Below, piece by piece: positions 1 through 10,254 of a stretch of DNA of 64,000 bases. The first letter of the stretch is position 1. The number at the start of each line of letters is the position of its first letter. Location: positions 3,331,501 to 3,395,500 of the forward strand of contig NZ_JACHIW010000001.1 in assembly GCF_014203395.1 (NCBI RefSeq), written 5' to 3'. A program made the position numbers and the translations under genes. This stretch comes from Saccharopolyspora phatthalungensis (GTDB lineage: Bacteria > Actinomycetota > Actinomycetes > Mycobacteriales > Pseudonocardiaceae). Below the pieces are notes generated by a model, which was not told the DNA's origin, ran no database searches, and saw only the letters and a program-made list of their open reading frames with translations.

Positions 1-64
1 AAGGGCCGCTAGCACCCTTCCGGGTCGAACCGGTGATCGAGCTCACGGGGTTTGACCTTCGGTT

Positions 65-245
65 GTGGGGCAGGGAAGGATACGGCCGCCGACAGTGCAG
101 GAACCCGGTGCGAATCCGGGGCGGTCCCGCCACTGTGACCGGGGAGTGGACCCCACTCGGTGCCACGGCTGCCAGCAGCTGGAAGGCCGGGGAACCCACG
201 TCGATCCGGGAGTCAGGACACTGCGCGTCGGCCCCGTGTCGCGCC
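65..245 (+). promoter_or_regulatory. Cobalamin riboswitch upstream of cobalt permease
   Basis: The leader before the permease gene carries the hallmark blocks of an adenosylcobalamin riboswitch: the GGTGCGAATCC-type segment near 109-119, the GCCACTGTGACC block near 129-140, and the B12-box-like end AGTCAGGACAC near 211-221. It lies about 60-230 bases before the ATG at 301. Riboswitches of this family normally shut down expression when adenosylcobalamin is plentiful, which fits repression of cobalt uptake. The exact 5' and 3' limits are estimated. Confidence 0.87.
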
Positions 246-300
246 GCGGCACGCGGACACCGAGCCCCTCGGGCGGGAAACCCAGGAGATCGGAGCTCCC

Positions 301-1356
301 ATGATTCGGGATCCCGAAGCAAGTCGGCCGCAGGCCGGTTGGGGCGCCACCGAGCGCCGGAAAGCAGCGATCGTGTTGGCCGCGGTCGGCGCGCTCCACT
401 TAGCGGGTTGGAGCGCCTACCTGCTGCAACAGGACGCATTCGGCACGGTAGGCGGGTTGGCCACCGCGGGCCTGACGGCTTACCTGCTCGGCCTGCGCCA
501 CGGATTCGACGCCGACCACGTCGCCGTGATCGACGACGCGACGCGGCTGCTGATGCAGCGCGGTCGACGCCCGGTGTCGACCGGCATGTGGTTCGCGCTC
601 GGCCACGCCAGCGTCGTGCTGTTCCTCGCGGTCGCGGTGGCCTTCATCGCCGGACCCGCCGCGCAGCACTGGGCCGAGGACACCGGGGTGCAGGTGGCCA
701 CGGTCGTGGACATCATCGTGATCGCCGTGCTGACCACGCTGGCCGTGCTCAACGCGCTGGTGCTGCGCGATGCCCTGCGGCTGCTGCGCCGCGCCCGCCG
801 CGGCGCGGTCGCGGAGGCGGAGGTCGAGCTCGTGCTGGGGCGGCGCGGCCTGCTCGCCCGGCTGCTGCGCGGGCGGATGCGGAGTGTCGGCCGGTCCTGG
901 CATCTGTTCGGCATCGGGCTGCTGTTCGGACTCGGCATGCAGACGGCCACCGAGATCACGGTGCTGGCCATGGTGTCCCCGGCCGACCAGCTCTCGGCCG
1001 TCGCGGTGCTGAGCCTGCCGCTGCTGTTCGCCGCCGGAATGTGCACAGTGGACAGTGTGGACGGCATGTTGATGTCCCGCGCCTACACGTGGTCGCTGGC
1101 GCGGCCCTTGCGGCGGCTGGCCGTCAACGTGACGACGACGGCACTGACCGTGGTGCTCGCCGGGGTCGTCGCGCTGGTCGTCCTGGCCGGGTTGCTCGGC
1201 GAGCTCGGTGTGCCCTACGTCGCGCCGGTCGCGTCCGTCGGCGACCACTTTGAGCTGCTCGGATATCTGACCCTGGCCGCCTTCATGGCAGTATGGGGCG
1301 GCGCCGCACTCTGGTGGAAGTTCGCCGCCCCCGGCGACGACGCGGAGCGTGCGTGA
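301..1356 (+). CDS. NicT/HoxN-type cobalt or nickel permease
   Basis: Integral membrane transporter of the HoxN/HupN/NixA family, about 351 residues. It shows the family signature RHGFDADHVAVIDDATR (H-x4-DH) in an early membrane segment, then LGHASVVLF and FGLGMQTATEI, with hydrophobic segments to the C-terminus. The ATG at 301 is chosen because it follows the riboswitch and lies next to a GGAG-like site; an upstream in-frame extension would translate the riboswitch. Its position under a cobalamin riboswitch next to corrin-ring genes suggests the substrate is Co2+ for B12 synthesis, though the family also includes Ni2+ permeases. Confidence 0.9.
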   Translation: MIRDPEASRPQAGWGATERRKAAIVLAAVGALHLAGWSAYLLQQDAFGTVGGLATAGLTAYLLGLRHGFDADHVAVIDDATRLLMQRGRRPVSTGMWFALGHASVVLFLAVAVAFIAGPAAQHWAEDTGVQVATVVDIIVIAVLTTLAVLNALVLRDALRLLRRARRGAVAEAEVELVLGRRGLLARLLRGRMRSVGRSWHLFGIGLLFGLGMQTATEITVLAMVSPADQLSAVAVLSLPLLFAAGMCTVDSVDGMLMSRAYTWSLARPLRRLAVNVTTTALTVVLAGVVALVVLAGLLGELGVPYVAPVASVGDHFELLGYLTLAAFMAVWGGAALWWKFAAPGDDAERA

Positions 1357-1503
1357 CCGGCGTCCGCCTGCTGTTCCGGGTGGCGCCTTGCGGTCAGGCC
1401 GGTGATCGTGAGCCACGACGAGGTGGCCTACCGCGTTGCTGCGCCCCTTGAGCAAGAGACCCCGGCGGGATCGCCGGGGCGAAGCCCGACACGGACTACG
1501 GAC

Positions 1504-2727
1504 ATGACCACGCACATTGAGAATCACTACTTCGCAGGGCTCGACCTCGCCGGGAAGCGGGTGGTTGTCGTCGGCGCGGGCACCGTCGCGCAACGCCGGG
1601 TCCCGCGGCTGATCAACTCCGGTGCGCTGGTCGATGTCATCGCACCGGAAGCAACCCCGGCCGTCGAGGCGATGGCCGAGGCCGGCGACTTGACCTGGCA
1701 CCGGCGCCGCTACGCCGCCGGCGATCTGGAGGGCGCTTGGTACGCCGTGGCGTGCGCGACCGGTGGCGAGGTGAACGCCGCCGTCGCGGCCGAGGCCGAA
1801 CAGCGCCGCATCTTCTGCGTTCGCGCCGACGACGCCTCCCAGGGGACCGCCGTCACCCCTGCCGTGGCCCAGCACGGCGGGCTGCTGCTCGGCGTGCTGG
1901 CGGGCGGCGACCACCGTCGTTCCGCCGCGGTTCGCGACGCACTCGTGGCGGCGCTGCGCACCGGTGCGGTCGACGAGCGGTCCGAGCCACCGGCGCCGGG
2001 CGTCGCGCTCGTGGGGGGCGGGCCGGGCGACCCCGACTTGATCACGGTCCGAGGTCGTCAGCTCCTGGGCCGCGCGGACGTGGTGATCACCGACCGCCTG
2101 GCGCCGCGCGAGCTGCTCGAAGAGCTCGGGCCGCACGTGGAGGTGGTGGACGCCTCGAAGATCCCGTACGGGCGAGCGGCCAATCAGGATGTCATCAACT
2201 CGCTGTTGATCGAACACGCCAAGGCCGGGAAGTTCGTGGTGCGCCTCAAGGGTGGCGATCCCTATCTGTTCGGACGCGGCTTCGAGGAGCTTTTGGCGTG
2301 CGTCGAGGCGGGGGTCGCGGTGACCGCGGTTCCCGGGATCACCAGTGCCTTCGCGGCCCCCGCCGCGGCCGACGTGCCGGTCACCCATCGCGGTGTGGCG
2401 CACGAGGTCGTGGTCGTGTCCGGGCACGTCGGGCCGCATGACGAGCAGTCGCTGGTGGATTGGCCGGCGCTGGGCCGGCTGCGCGGCACCCTGGTGCTGA
2501 TGATGGCGGTCAAGCGGATCGGGGAGTTCGCGGCCGTCCTGATGGAGCACGGCCGCGACCCGAAGTCGCCGGTCGCGGTCGTGCAGGAGGCCACCACGCG
2601 CAGTCAGCACACGCTGCGTACCACGCTCGGCGAGGTGGCCGAGGCCGTGCGCGACGCGGCGATCAAGCCGCCCGCGGTGATCGTCGTCGGCCCCGTGGCG
2701 GACCTCGCGCCGAAGTCACGTCCGTAG
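1504..2727 (+). CDS. cobA: CysG-like precorrin-2 dehydrogenase / uroporphyrinogen-III C-methyltransferase
   Basis: Predicted bifunctional enzyme of about 407 residues feeding uroporphyrinogen III into corrin or siroheme synthesis. The N-terminal ~150 residues hold a Rossmann NAD site (VVVVGAGTVAQRR) as in precorrin-2 dehydrogenase. The remainder is a tetrapyrrole methylase with VALVGGGPGDPDL, the VITDRL segment, the RLKGGDPYLFGRG loop and VPGITSAFA. The ATG at 1504 is preferred; the frame stays open upstream to a GTG at 1402, but those extra residues are not like the family. It is convergent with cobN, with a strong hairpin between them. Confidence 0.92.
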   Translation: MTTHIENHYFAGLDLAGKRVVVVGAGTVAQRRVPRLINSGALVDVIAPEATPAVEAMAEAGDLTWHRRRYAAGDLEGAWYAVACATGGEVNAAVAAEAEQRRIFCVRADDASQGTAVTPAVAQHGGLLLGVLAGGDHRRSAAVRDALVAALRTGAVDERSEPPAPGVALVGGGPGDPDLITVRGRQLLGRADVVITDRLAPRELLEELGPHVEVVDASKIPYGRAANQDVINSLLIEHAKAGKFVVRLKGGDPYLFGRGFEELLACVEAGVAVTAVPGITSAFAAPAAADVPVTHRGVAHEVVVVSGHVGPHDEQSLVDWPALGRLRGTLVLMMAVKRIGEFAAVLMEHGRDPKSPVAVVQEATTRSQHTLRTTLGEVAEAVRDAAIKPPAVIVVGPVADLAPKSRP

Positions 2728-2735
2728 TGACAGCC

Positions 2736-2764
2736 GCATCGCCGGGCGGTCAGCCCGGCGATGC
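2736..2764. terminator. Hairpin between convergent cobA and cobN
   Basis: A perfect 12-bp stem (arms 2736-2747 and 2753-2764) with a five-base loop lies just after the cobA stop, in the convergent gap before the cobN stop. There is no long T-run, as is common for actinobacterial terminators, so use in both directions is an inference. Confidence 0.55.
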
Positions 2765-2828
2765 CCGGTGCGGATCGGTCTCGCGAAGCACCGGCGGCGA
2801 CTCCTCGCGAAACCGCCTCGCCAGCGGG

Positions 2829-5800
2829 TCAGCGCTGGCCCGGCCCGTCCTCCAGATCGCCCTCGGTCTGCAGGTAGACCTCCTGCAGCGCCCGCAGGAC
2901 CTCGGGGTCCGGTTCCTGCCACAGTTGCCGGTCGGCGGCTTCGAGCAGCCGCTCGGTGATGCCGTGCAGCGCCCACGGGTTGGATTCGGTGAGGAACCGC
3001 TGGTTCTCCTCGTCCAGCACGTAGGTTTCGGCAAGCTTGTCGTACATCCAGTCGGCCACCACGCCGGTCGTCGCGTCGTAGCCGAACAGGTAGTCCACCG
3101 TCGCCGCGAGCTCGAACGCGCCCTTGTAGCCGTGGCGGCGCATTGCCGCCAGCCACCGGGGGTTGACGACACGGGCCCGGAACACCCGCGACGTCTCCTC
3201 GGTCAAGGACCGGGTGCGGATCGAGTCGGGCCGGGTGCTGTCGCCGATGTAGGCCGCCGGCGCCTTGCCGGTGAGCGCGCGGACCGTGGCGATCATGCCG
3301 CCGTGGTACTGGAAATAGTCGTCGGAGTCGGCGATGTCGTGCTCGCGGGTGTCGGTGTTCTTCGCTGCCACGGAGATCCGCTTGTAGGCGCTCTCCATAT
3401 CGGCGCGGGCCGGCTCTCCGTCGAGTTCGCGCCCGTAGGCGAAGCCGCCCCACACCGCGTACACCTCGGCCAGGTCGGCGTCGTCGCGCCAGTTCCGGCT
3501 GTCGATGAGCGGCAGGATCCCGGCGCCGTACGCACCGGGTTTGGAGCCGAAGATCCGCATGGTGGCGCGGCGCTCGTCGCCGTGTTCGGCGATGTCGGCC
3601 CGCGCGTGCGCGCGCACGAAGTTCTGCTCGTCCGGCTCGTCGAGGGCGGCGACCAGGCGCACGGCGTCGTCGAGCAGGGCGACTACGTGCGGGAAGGCGT
3701 CCCGGAAGAAGCCGCTGATGCGGACCGTGACGTCGATGCGGGGCCGGCCCAGCTCGTCGAGCGGGATCGGTTCCAACCCGTTGACCCGGCGCGACGCCTC
3801 GTCCCAGGTCGGCCGAACGCCAAGCAGCGCAAGCACTTCCGCGATGTCGTCGCCGGACGTGCGCATCGCGCTGGTGCCCCAGACCGACAGGCCGACCGAG
3901 CGGGGCCAGTCGCCGGTGTCGGCGCGGTAGCGTTCGAGCAGGGAGTCGGCGATCGCCCACCCCGTCTCCCAGGCCAGGCGGCTGGGCACGGCCTTGGGGT
4001 CGACGGAGTAGAAGTTGCGGCCGGTGGGCAGGACGTTGACCAGCCCGCGCAGCGGCGACCCGCTGGGACCGGCCGGAACGTAACCACCTTCGAGGGCGTG
4101 CAGCGTCGCGCTCATCTCGTCGGTCGTCGCGGCCAGTCGCGGCACCACCTCGGTCGCGGCGAATTCCAGCACCTGGACGACCGCGTCCTCGGCGTGGCCG
4201 AGCACCTCCCGGCAGACCTCCGGCGCCGAACCGGGGGTCCAGCCGCGGTCCTCCATCGCTTGGACCAGGGCGTGCGCGCGGGTCTCGATGTCGTCGACCT
4301 GCCCGCGAGCCGCACTGCCGTCTTCGTCGAGCCCGAGCGCTTCCCGCAATCCGGGCAGCGCGCCGCTCTGCCCGCTCCACATCTGGCGCGCGCGCAGCAT
4401 CGCAAGGACGAGGTTGACCCGGGCTTCGCTGGTCGGGGCATCGCCGAGCACGTGCAGGCCGTCGCGGATCTGGGCGTCCTTGACCTCGCACAACCACCCG
4501 TCGACGTGCAGCAGCATGTCGTCGAACTCCGCGTCGTGCGGCCGTTCTTCGAGCCCGAGATCGTGGTCGAGCTTGGCGGCCTGCATCAGCGTCCAGATCT
4601 GGCTGCGGATGGCGGGCAGCTTCGCCGGATCCATCGCGGCGATGTTGGCGTGTTCGTCGAGGAGCTGTTCCAGCCGGGCGATGTCGCCGTAGCTCTCCGC
4701 ACGGGCCATCGGCGGCACGAGGTGGTCGACCAGGGTGGCGTGCACCCGGCGTTTGGCCTGCGTGCCCTCGCCGGGGTCGTTGACCAAGAACGGGTAGATC
4801 AGCGGGAGATCGGCCAGCGCGGCGTCCGGGGCGCAGGAGGCGGACATGCCCGCCGTCTTCCCGGGCAGCCATTCGAGGTTGCCGTGCTTGCCCAGGTGCA
4901 CCATTGCGTGGGCGCCGAACTCGTCGATCAGCCAGCGGTAGGCCGCCAGGTAGTGGTGGCTCGGTGGCAGGTCCGGGTCGTGGTAGATCGCGATCGGGTT
5001 CTCGCCGAAACCGCGGGGCGGCTGCACCATGAGCACGACGTTGCCCGCTCGGATGGCGGCGAGGACGATCTCGCCGTCCGGGTCCTGGGAGCGGTCGACG
5101 AACAGCTCTCCTGGCGGCGGGCCCCAGTGCTGCTCGATCTCGGCGCGCAGGTCCTCGGGCAGCGTCGAGAACCAGCTCGCGTAGCGGGTAGCGGGGATGC
5201 GGATCGGGTTGCCGCTGAGCTGTTCCTCGGACAGCCAGTCGCGGTCCTGACCACCGGCGGCGATCAGCGCGTGGATCAGGGCGTCGCCGTCCTGGGCCGC
5301 GACGCCGGGCAGTGCGTCGGGGCCGTCTGCTGGGCCGATGTCGTAGCCGTGCTCCCGCAGCGCTCGCAGCAGGCGGACCGCGCTGACGGGGGTGTCCAGA
5401 CCGACCGCGTTGCCGATCCGGGAGTGCTTGGTCGGGTAGGCCGACAGCATCAGCGCCAGGCGCTTGTCCTGCGGTGGGACGTGCCGCAGCGTGGCGTGCC
5501 GGACCGCGATTCCGGCGACCCTGGCGGCCCGTTCCGGGTCGGCCACGTAGACGGGCAGCCCCTGAGAGTCGTTTTCCTTGAAGGAGAACGGCACGGTGAT
5601 CAGCCGGCCGTCGAACTCGGGCACCGCGACCTGGGTGGCCATGTCCAGCGGCGACAGGCCCTCGTCGTTTTCCTCCCAGGCGGCGCGGGTGCTGGTCAGG
5701 CACAGCCCCTGCAGGATCGGGATGTCGAGTTCGGCGAGCGCGCCGACGTCCCACGCCTCGTCGTCACCGCCGGCCGAAGCGGTGGCGGGCTTGGTGCCTC

Positions 5801-6443
5801 CCGCGGCGAGCACGGTGACGATCAGCGCGTCGGCGCGGCCCAGCTGCTCAAGCAGTTGGGGGTCGGGTGTCCGCAGGGACGCGCAGAACAGCGGCAGCGC
5901 TTGGCCCCCGGCGTCCTCGATCGCCTCGCACAGCGCGTGCGCGAACGCGGTGTTGCCAGCCATGTGGTGCGCGCGGTAGTAGAGCACCGCAACGGTCGGC
6001 CCTTCGTTGCGCCGGGGCGTCCGTTCCAGTGCGCCCCAGGTCGGGGTCTCTACCGGCGGCTCGAAGCCGTGTCCGGTGAGCAGAATCGTGTCGGACAGGA
6101 AGTGGTGCAGCTCCGCCAAGTTGTCCGGGCCGCCGTGGGCGAGGTAACGGTGCGCTTCGGCGCACACGCCGCCCGGCACGGTCGAACATTCCATCAGTTC
6201 GGCGTCCGGGGCCTGTTCACCACCGAGCACGACCACCGGGCGCGGGCCCGCGAGCAGTGCGTCCAGGCCCTCCTCCCAGGCTCGGAGGCCACCGAGCAGC
6301 CGGACGACGACGAGGTCCACGCCCTCCAGCAGCGGGGGCAGGTCGTCCGCGCCCAACCGTGCCGGGTTGCCGAGCCGGTACTCGGCGTCGGCGGCCCTCG
6401 CGCTGAGCAGATCTGTGTCCGAAGTGGACAGAAGTAGGATCAT
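2829..6443 (-). CDS. cobN: Cobaltochelatase large subunit CobN
   Basis: About 1,204 residues, the usual length for CobN. This is the large subunit of the ATP-dependent aerobic cobaltochelatase, which inserts Co2+ into hydrogenobyrinic acid a,c-diamide with CobS and CobT or their Mg-chelatase-like equivalents. The N-terminus MILLLSTSDTDLLSARAAD is typical, and family segments such as VHLGKHGNLEWLPGK and LSVWGTSAMRTSGDD are present. The ATG at 6443 is chosen because upstream sequence runs into a riboswitch. Partner subunits are not in this window. It is probably repressed by B12 through that riboswitch. Confidence 0.96.
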   Translation of the reverse strand: MILLLSTSDTDLLSARAADAEYRLGNPARLGADDLPPLLEGVDLVVVRLLGGLRAWEEGLDALLAGPRPVVVLGGEQAPDAELMECSTVPGGVCAEAHRYLAHGGPDNLAELHHFLSDTILLTGHGFEPPVETPTWGALERTPRRNEGPTVAVLYYRAHHMAGNTAFAHALCEAIEDAGGQALPLFCASLRTPDPQLLEQLGRADALIVTVLAAGGTKPATASAGGDDEAWDVGALAELDIPILQGLCLTSTRAAWEENDEGLSPLDMATQVAVPEFDGRLITVPFSFKENDSQGLPVYVADPERAARVAGIAVRHATLRHVPPQDKRLALMLSAYPTKHSRIGNAVGLDTPVSAVRLLRALREHGYDIGPADGPDALPGVAAQDGDALIHALIAAGGQDRDWLSEEQLSGNPIRIPATRYASWFSTLPEDLRAEIEQHWGPPPGELFVDRSQDPDGEIVLAAIRAGNVVLMVQPPRGFGENPIAIYHDPDLPPSHHYLAAYRWLIDEFGAHAMVHLGKHGNLEWLPGKTAGMSASCAPDAALADLPLIYPFLVNDPGEGTQAKRRVHATLVDHLVPPMARAESYGDIARLEQLLDEHANIAAMDPAKLPAIRSQIWTLMQAAKLDHDLGLEERPHDAEFDDMLLHVDGWLCEVKDAQIRDGLHVLGDAPTSEARVNLVLAMLRARQMWSGQSGALPGLREALGLDEDGSAARGQVDDIETRAHALVQAMEDRGWTPGSAPEVCREVLGHAEDAVVQVLEFAATEVVPRLAATTDEMSATLHALEGGYVPAGPSGSPLRGLVNVLPTGRNFYSVDPKAVPSRLAWETGWAIADSLLERYRADTGDWPRSVGLSVWGTSAMRTSGDDIAEVLALLGVRPTWDEASRRVNGLEPIPLDELGRPRIDVTVRISGFFRDAFPHVVALLDDAVRLVAALDEPDEQNFVRAHARADIAEHGDERRATMRIFGSKPGAYGAGILPLIDSRNWRDDADLAEVYAVWGGFAYGRELDGEPARADMESAYKRISVAAKNTDTREHDIADSDDYFQYHGGMIATVRALTGKAPAAYIGDSTRPDSIRTRSLTEETSRVFRARVVNPRWLAAMRRHGYKGAFELAATVDYLFGYDATTGVVADWMYDKLAETYVLDEENQRFLTESNPWALHGITERLLEAADRQLWQEPDPEVLRALQEVYLQTEGDLEDGPGQR

Positions 6444-6539
6444 GCGGGTCGCTCCTCGGCGTGGCGAGCTGCGTGGCTGGGCCTGGGCGCGCGTGCGCGG
6501 CGCATGACGGCACCTCTCTCGGGGTCCTCGCCCCGGTTC

Positions 6540-6740
6540 GTAGGTCGCGGCGACCGGAGTCTCCTGGCTCCCGGATCGATGCTCGCCCCGTCTTCCCATC
6601 CGGTCCGGATGGTGACCTCATGGAGTCCGCTCCCCGGTGACAGTGGCGGGACCGCGCCGGATTCGCACCGGCTTCCTCCGCTTGTCGCCGCTGAATGCTG
6701 CGACCACTCTCCGCAACGAAGTGATCTTTCGTCAAGTTCG
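6540..6740 (-). promoter_or_regulatory. Cobalamin riboswitch upstream of cobN
   Basis: Read on the minus strand, this leader contains the cobalamin-riboswitch blocks GGTGCGAATCC, CCCGCCACTGTCACCGGGGA and the B12-box-like GGGAGCCAGGAGACT, roughly 100-290 bases before the cobN start. It is a second copy distinct in sequence from the one at 65-245 but with the same block order. Limits are approximate. Confidence 0.87.
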
Positions 6741-6833
6741 CCAGGCATGATACGTGTCGCACCGCGCCAGACCTTCGCGCCAGGTCGCGCTTGGTTTGCG
6801 TCCGCAATTACCGGGGCCCGTAGTATCGGCCGG

Positions 6834-8078
6834 GTGTCACACAGAGCCAGACCGGAGCGGGATGCGTGTCCCGGCGCGCTGCGGGTGCACAAGGCAGCCG
6901 ATGGGGGGCTGGCACGGATCCGTGTTCCGGGGGGCGTGCTCACGCCGAGCCAGGTGCGGGCGCTGGCGGAGGTCGCGGCCCTCGGCGACGGCGGTGTGGA
7001 GCTCACCTCGCGGGCGAATGTGCAGGTGCGCGGCCTACCGGCGGGAGCGGAGCGGGAGCTCGCCGCGCGGCTTCGGGCCGCCGGGCTGTTGCCGTCGGCA
7101 ACGCACGAGCGGGTCCGCAACATCATCGGCTCTCCGTCTGCGGACGGCGGCGAGCTGATGGACGTGCGAGCGGTGGCGGGAAAACTCGATACAGCGCTGT
7201 GTGAGACACCGTCACTGGCCGTGCTACCCGGACGTTTTCTTTTCGCCGTCGATGACGGCCGGGCAGACGTGATCTCGCTCGGTGCCGATGTCGGACTGCT
7301 CGCCTTGCGCACCGACAGCGTGGCGCTGGTGCTCGCGGGCGTGGATTCCGGGGTGCGATCGACCCCGAGCCGGGCGGCCGCAGTCGCGATCGCCGCGGCG
7401 GAGGCGTTCCTGGCGGAAAAGACCGCGCAGGGTTGCTCGGCGTGGCGGCTGGCCGAGCTCGACGACGGAGTGCGACGGGTCACCGATCGGCTGGCCGCGA
7501 CATTGGGCGTCGTCCCGGCGCAGCCGCTCCCGGTGCCGTCGGCGCAGTTGGCCACGCATGCGCAGGTCGGCCAGACGCGCCGCCTCGACGGGACGGTCGC
7601 GGTGGTGGCCGGGGCACCACTGGGCCGCCTGTCGCGAGACCAGATGGATATCATCGGCGCAGCGTCCGACACCGCGGGCGAACTTCGCCTGACGCCTTGG
7701 CGGACCGTCGTCCTGCCCGGTTTGCGGCCGGACGAAGCCGGTCGGTGGATGTCGGACCTGGGCGCGCGAGGGCTGCTCGTAGATCCGTTCTCGGACGGTG
7801 TCGGGGTGACCGCGTGCACTGGTCGTCCCGGGTGCGCGAAAGCACGGGCCGATGTCCGCGAGGACGCCCGGCGCACGCTGCGAGCCCCGTCCGGCGGTGC
7901 GCTGCCGGTGCATTGGTCGGGTTGCGAGCGGCGCTGCGGCCGACCGCAGGGGCGCGTTGTGGAAGTACTCGCCACCGATGCCGGCTATGAGGTCGGTCTC
8001 GACGATGAGGCATGGATGTCGGAAGCCGATGCCGACCAGGTGTCCGCCGCGCTCGACGCGGCACGGAGGAATGTGTGA
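6834..8078 (+). CDS. cobG: Precorrin-3B synthase CobG
   Basis: Nitrite/sulfite-reductase-like enzyme, about 414 residues, that uses O2 to convert precorrin-3A to precorrin-3B in the aerobic corrin pathway. Two ferredoxin-like halves are visible. The C-terminal half holds the Fe-S/siroheme-type cysteine motif as CTGRPGC and, about 40 residues later, [13 protein letters not shown] start at 6834 is preferred because earlier in-frame codons lie inside the cobN riboswitch on the other strand. It opens a tightly packed cobG-cobH-cobIJ operon and overlaps cobH by four bases. Confidence 0.92.
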   Translation: MSHRARPERDACPGALRVHKAADGGLARIRVPGGVLTPSQVRALAEVAALGDGGVELTSRANVQVRGLPAGAERELAARLRAAGLLPSATHERVRNIIGSPSADGGELMDVRAVAGKLDTALCETPSLAVLPGRFLFAVDDGRADVISLGADVGLLALRTDSVALVLAGVDSGVRSTPSRAAAVAIAAAEAFLAEKTAQGCSAWRLAELDDGVRRVTDRLAATLGVVPAQPLPVPSAQLATHAQVGQTRRLDGTVAVVAGAPLGRLSRDQMDIIGAASDTAGELRLTPWRTVVLPGLRPDEAGRWMSDLGARGLLVDPFSDGVGVTACTGRPGCAKARADVREDARRTLRAPSGGALPVHWSGCERRCGRPQGRVVEVLATDAGYEVGLDDEAWMSEADADQVSAALDAARRNV

Positions 8079-8737
8079 ACGAGAACAACGGGCCGTCCCG
8101 CTACCGCGGGGTGCCCGAATACATCCGGGAAGGAGCGGAGATCTATCGCCGCTCCTTCGCCACGATCCGTGCGGAAACCGACCTGGCCGGCCTGCCGCCG
8201 GAGGTGGCCGGCGTAGCGGTACGCATGATCCACGCCTGCGGCATGGTCGACCTGGTCGATGATCTCGCGTACTCGCGGGACGTGGTGATCAACGCGCGAG
8301 CCGCGCTCCGCGACGGAGCGCCGGTGCTGTGCGACGCCGCGATGGTCGCCGCCGGCGTGACCCGACGCCGCCTGCCCACCGACAACGCCGTGATCTGCAC
8401 GTTGTCCGACGAGCGCGTCCCGGGGCTGGCCCGCGAACTGGGGACGACGCGCAGCGCCGCGGCCTTGGAGCTGTGGCGCGACCGGTTAGCGGGCTCGGTC
8501 GTCGCGATCGGCAACGCGCCGACGGCACTGTTCCGGCTGCTGGAAATGATCGAGGACGGGGCCCCGAAACCCGCTGCGGTGCTGGGATTGCCCGTCGGAT
8601 TCATCGGCGCCGCGGAATCGAAGGAGGCGTTGGCGGCGCACCCGAGCGGCCTGGATCACTTGGTGGTGCACGGCCGCCGAGGCGGCAGCGCCATGGCGGT
8701 GGCCGCCATCAACGCGATCGCGAGCGAGGAAGAGTGA
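8075..8737 (+). CDS. cobH: Precorrin-8X methylmutase CobH
   Basis: About 220 residues, matching CobH/CbiC in length. It moves the C11 methyl group to C12, giving hydrogenobyrinic acid. The conserved histidine region [15 protein letters not shown] and the [13 protein letters not shown] segment are present. It starts at a GTG that overlaps the cobG stop (GTGA) and ends with a GTGA overlap into cobIJ, so the three genes are probably translationally coupled. Confidence 0.95.
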   Translation: MNENNGPSRYRGVPEYIREGAEIYRRSFATIRAETDLAGLPPEVAGVAVRMIHACGMVDLVDDLAYSRDVVINARAALRDGAPVLCDAAMVAAGVTRRRLPTDNAVICTLSDERVPGLARELGTTRSAAALELWRDRLAGSVVAIGNAPTALFRLLEMIEDGAPKPAAVLGLPVGFIGAAESKEALAAHPSGLDHLVVHGRRGGSAMAVAAINAIASEEE

Positions 8738-10254
8738 GCAGCAACGGCAAAGGCACGCTTTTCGGCGTGGGTCTCGGCCCCGGCGATCCGGAGCTGGTGA
8801 CGATCAAAGCCGCCCGGCTGATCGAACGAGCCGAGGTGATCGCATACCACAGCGCCCGCCACGGCAGGAGCATCGCGAGATCGGTCGCCGAGCCGTACCT
8901 GCGGCCGGGGCAGATCGAAGAAGCCCTCGTCTACCCGGTGACCACCGAGGACACCGACCACCCGGGCGGCTACCAGGGGGCCATCGACGAGTTCTACGCG
9001 GACTGCGCGGCCAGACTCGCCGTGCACCTCGACGCCGGGCGGGACGTGGTCCTGCTCGCCGAGGGCGACCCGCTTTTCTACGGGTCCTACATGCACATGC
9101 ACAAGCGATTGGCGGGCCGGTTCCGGGCCGAGGTCATCCCCGGTGTCACGTCCGTCAGCGGCGCCTCGGCGATGTTGGGGCTTCCGCTCGCGGAACGCGA
9201 CGAGGTCCTCACCGTGCTGCCGGGCACGCTCCCGCCGGACGCCCTGGCCGAACGACTGGCCGCCACCGATGCCGCCGCCGTGCTCAAGCTGGGCCGCACC
9301 TTCGAAGGCGTGCAGCACGCGTTCGAGAAGGCCGGGCGACTGGACGAGGCGTGGTACGTCGAGCGCGTGACCACGGATCGGCAGCGCCTCCGGCCGCTGG
9401 CGGAGGTCGATCCGGACTCGGTTCCCTACTTTTCGCTGGCACTGCTGCCCGGCCCGGCCGGCTCGGACCTCAGGGCCGACGCGTCCGGTGCGGCGGCAGC
9501 CGACGATGCGCAGCGGGGCGAGGTCGTCGTGGTCGGGCTCGGCCCCGCCGGGCGCGAGTGGATGACACCGGAAGCGCAAGCAGCGCTGTCCACGGCCGAC
9601 GATTTGGTCGGGTATGGCCCCTACCTCGCCCGGATTCCGGACAACCCGCGTCAGCGCAAGCACGCCTCCGACAACCGCGTCGAGGCCGAACGCGCGGAGT
9701 TCGCGCTGGATCTGGCCAGGCGCGGAGCCAAGGTCGCGGTGGTCTCCTCCGGCGATCCGGGTGTGTTCGCGATGGCCAGCGCGGTGCTGGAGGTCGCGGC
9801 GCAGCGCTCGGACGTACCGGTGCGGGTGCTGCCCGGCCTAACGGCGGCGCAGGCAGTGGCGAGCCGCGTCGGCGCGCCGCTGGGCCACGACTTCTGCGTG
9901 CTGTCGCTGTCCGACCGGCTCAAGCCGTGGGAGGTGATCGTCGAACGCCTGCGGGCCGCCGCGGCGGCAGACCTGGTCATGGCGATCTACAACCCCGCAT
10001 CGCGCAGCCGAACCTGGCAGGTCGCGGCCGCTCGGGACGCGGTCTTGGAGCACCGCTCGCCCGACACACCGGTGGTCATCGGGCGCGACGTCGGTGGCCC
10101 GGAGGAAAGCATCAAGGTGGTACGCCTGGCCGACCTCGACCAGTCCGACGTCGACATGCGGTGCCTGCTGCTGATCGGCTCGTCGACCACGCGGCTCGTC
10201 GGCGGCGCCGACGGGCGCGAGGTCGTGTTCACACCGAGGCGTTACCCCGCGTGA
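8734..10254 (+). CDS. cobIJ: Fused precorrin-2 C20- / precorrin-3B C17-methyltransferase CobIJ
   Basis: Single 506-residue protein with two SAM-dependent tetrapyrrole methylase domains. The first (about 1-245, [19 protein letters not shown]) corresponds to CobI, which methylates C20 of precorrin-2. The second (from about 265, [18 protein letters not shown], later [11 protein letters not shown]) corresponds to CobJ, which methylates C17 and contracts the ring. CobI-CobJ fusions are known from other actinobacteria. The start is a GTG overlapping the cobH stop; the 3' end overlaps cobK by 13 bases on the opposite strand. Confidence 0.94.
   Translation: MSSNGKGTLFGVGLGPGDPELVTIKAARLIERAEVIAYHSARHGRSIARSVAEPYLRPGQIEEALVYPVTTEDTDHPGGYQGAIDEFYADCAARLAVHLDAGRDVVLLAEGDPLFYGSYMHMHKRLAGRFRAEVIPGVTSVSGASAMLGLPLAERDEVLTVLPGTLPPDALAERLAATDAAAVLKLGRTFEGVQHAFEKAGRLDEAWYVERVTTDRQRLRPLAEVDPDSVPYFSLALLPGPAGSDLRADASGAAAADDAQRGEVVVVGLGPAGREWMTPEAQAALSTADDLVGYGPYLARIPDNPRQRKHASDNRVEAERAEFALDLARRGAKVAVVSSGDPGVFAMASAVLEVAAQRSDVPVRVLPGLTAAQAVASRVGAPLGHDFCVLSLSDRLKPWEVIVERLRAAAAADLVMAIYNPASRSRTWQVAAARDAVLEHRSPDTPVVIGRDVGGPEESIKVVRLADLDQSDVDMRCLLLIGSSTTRLVGGADGREVVFTPRRYPA

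Noticed and set aside
2460..6437. Very long open frame (about 1,325 codons) antisense to cobN
   Set aside because: GC-rich codon bias of cobN on the other strand keeps this frame open; the translation is Arg/Gly/Val-rich with no domain, while cobN matches its family throughout.
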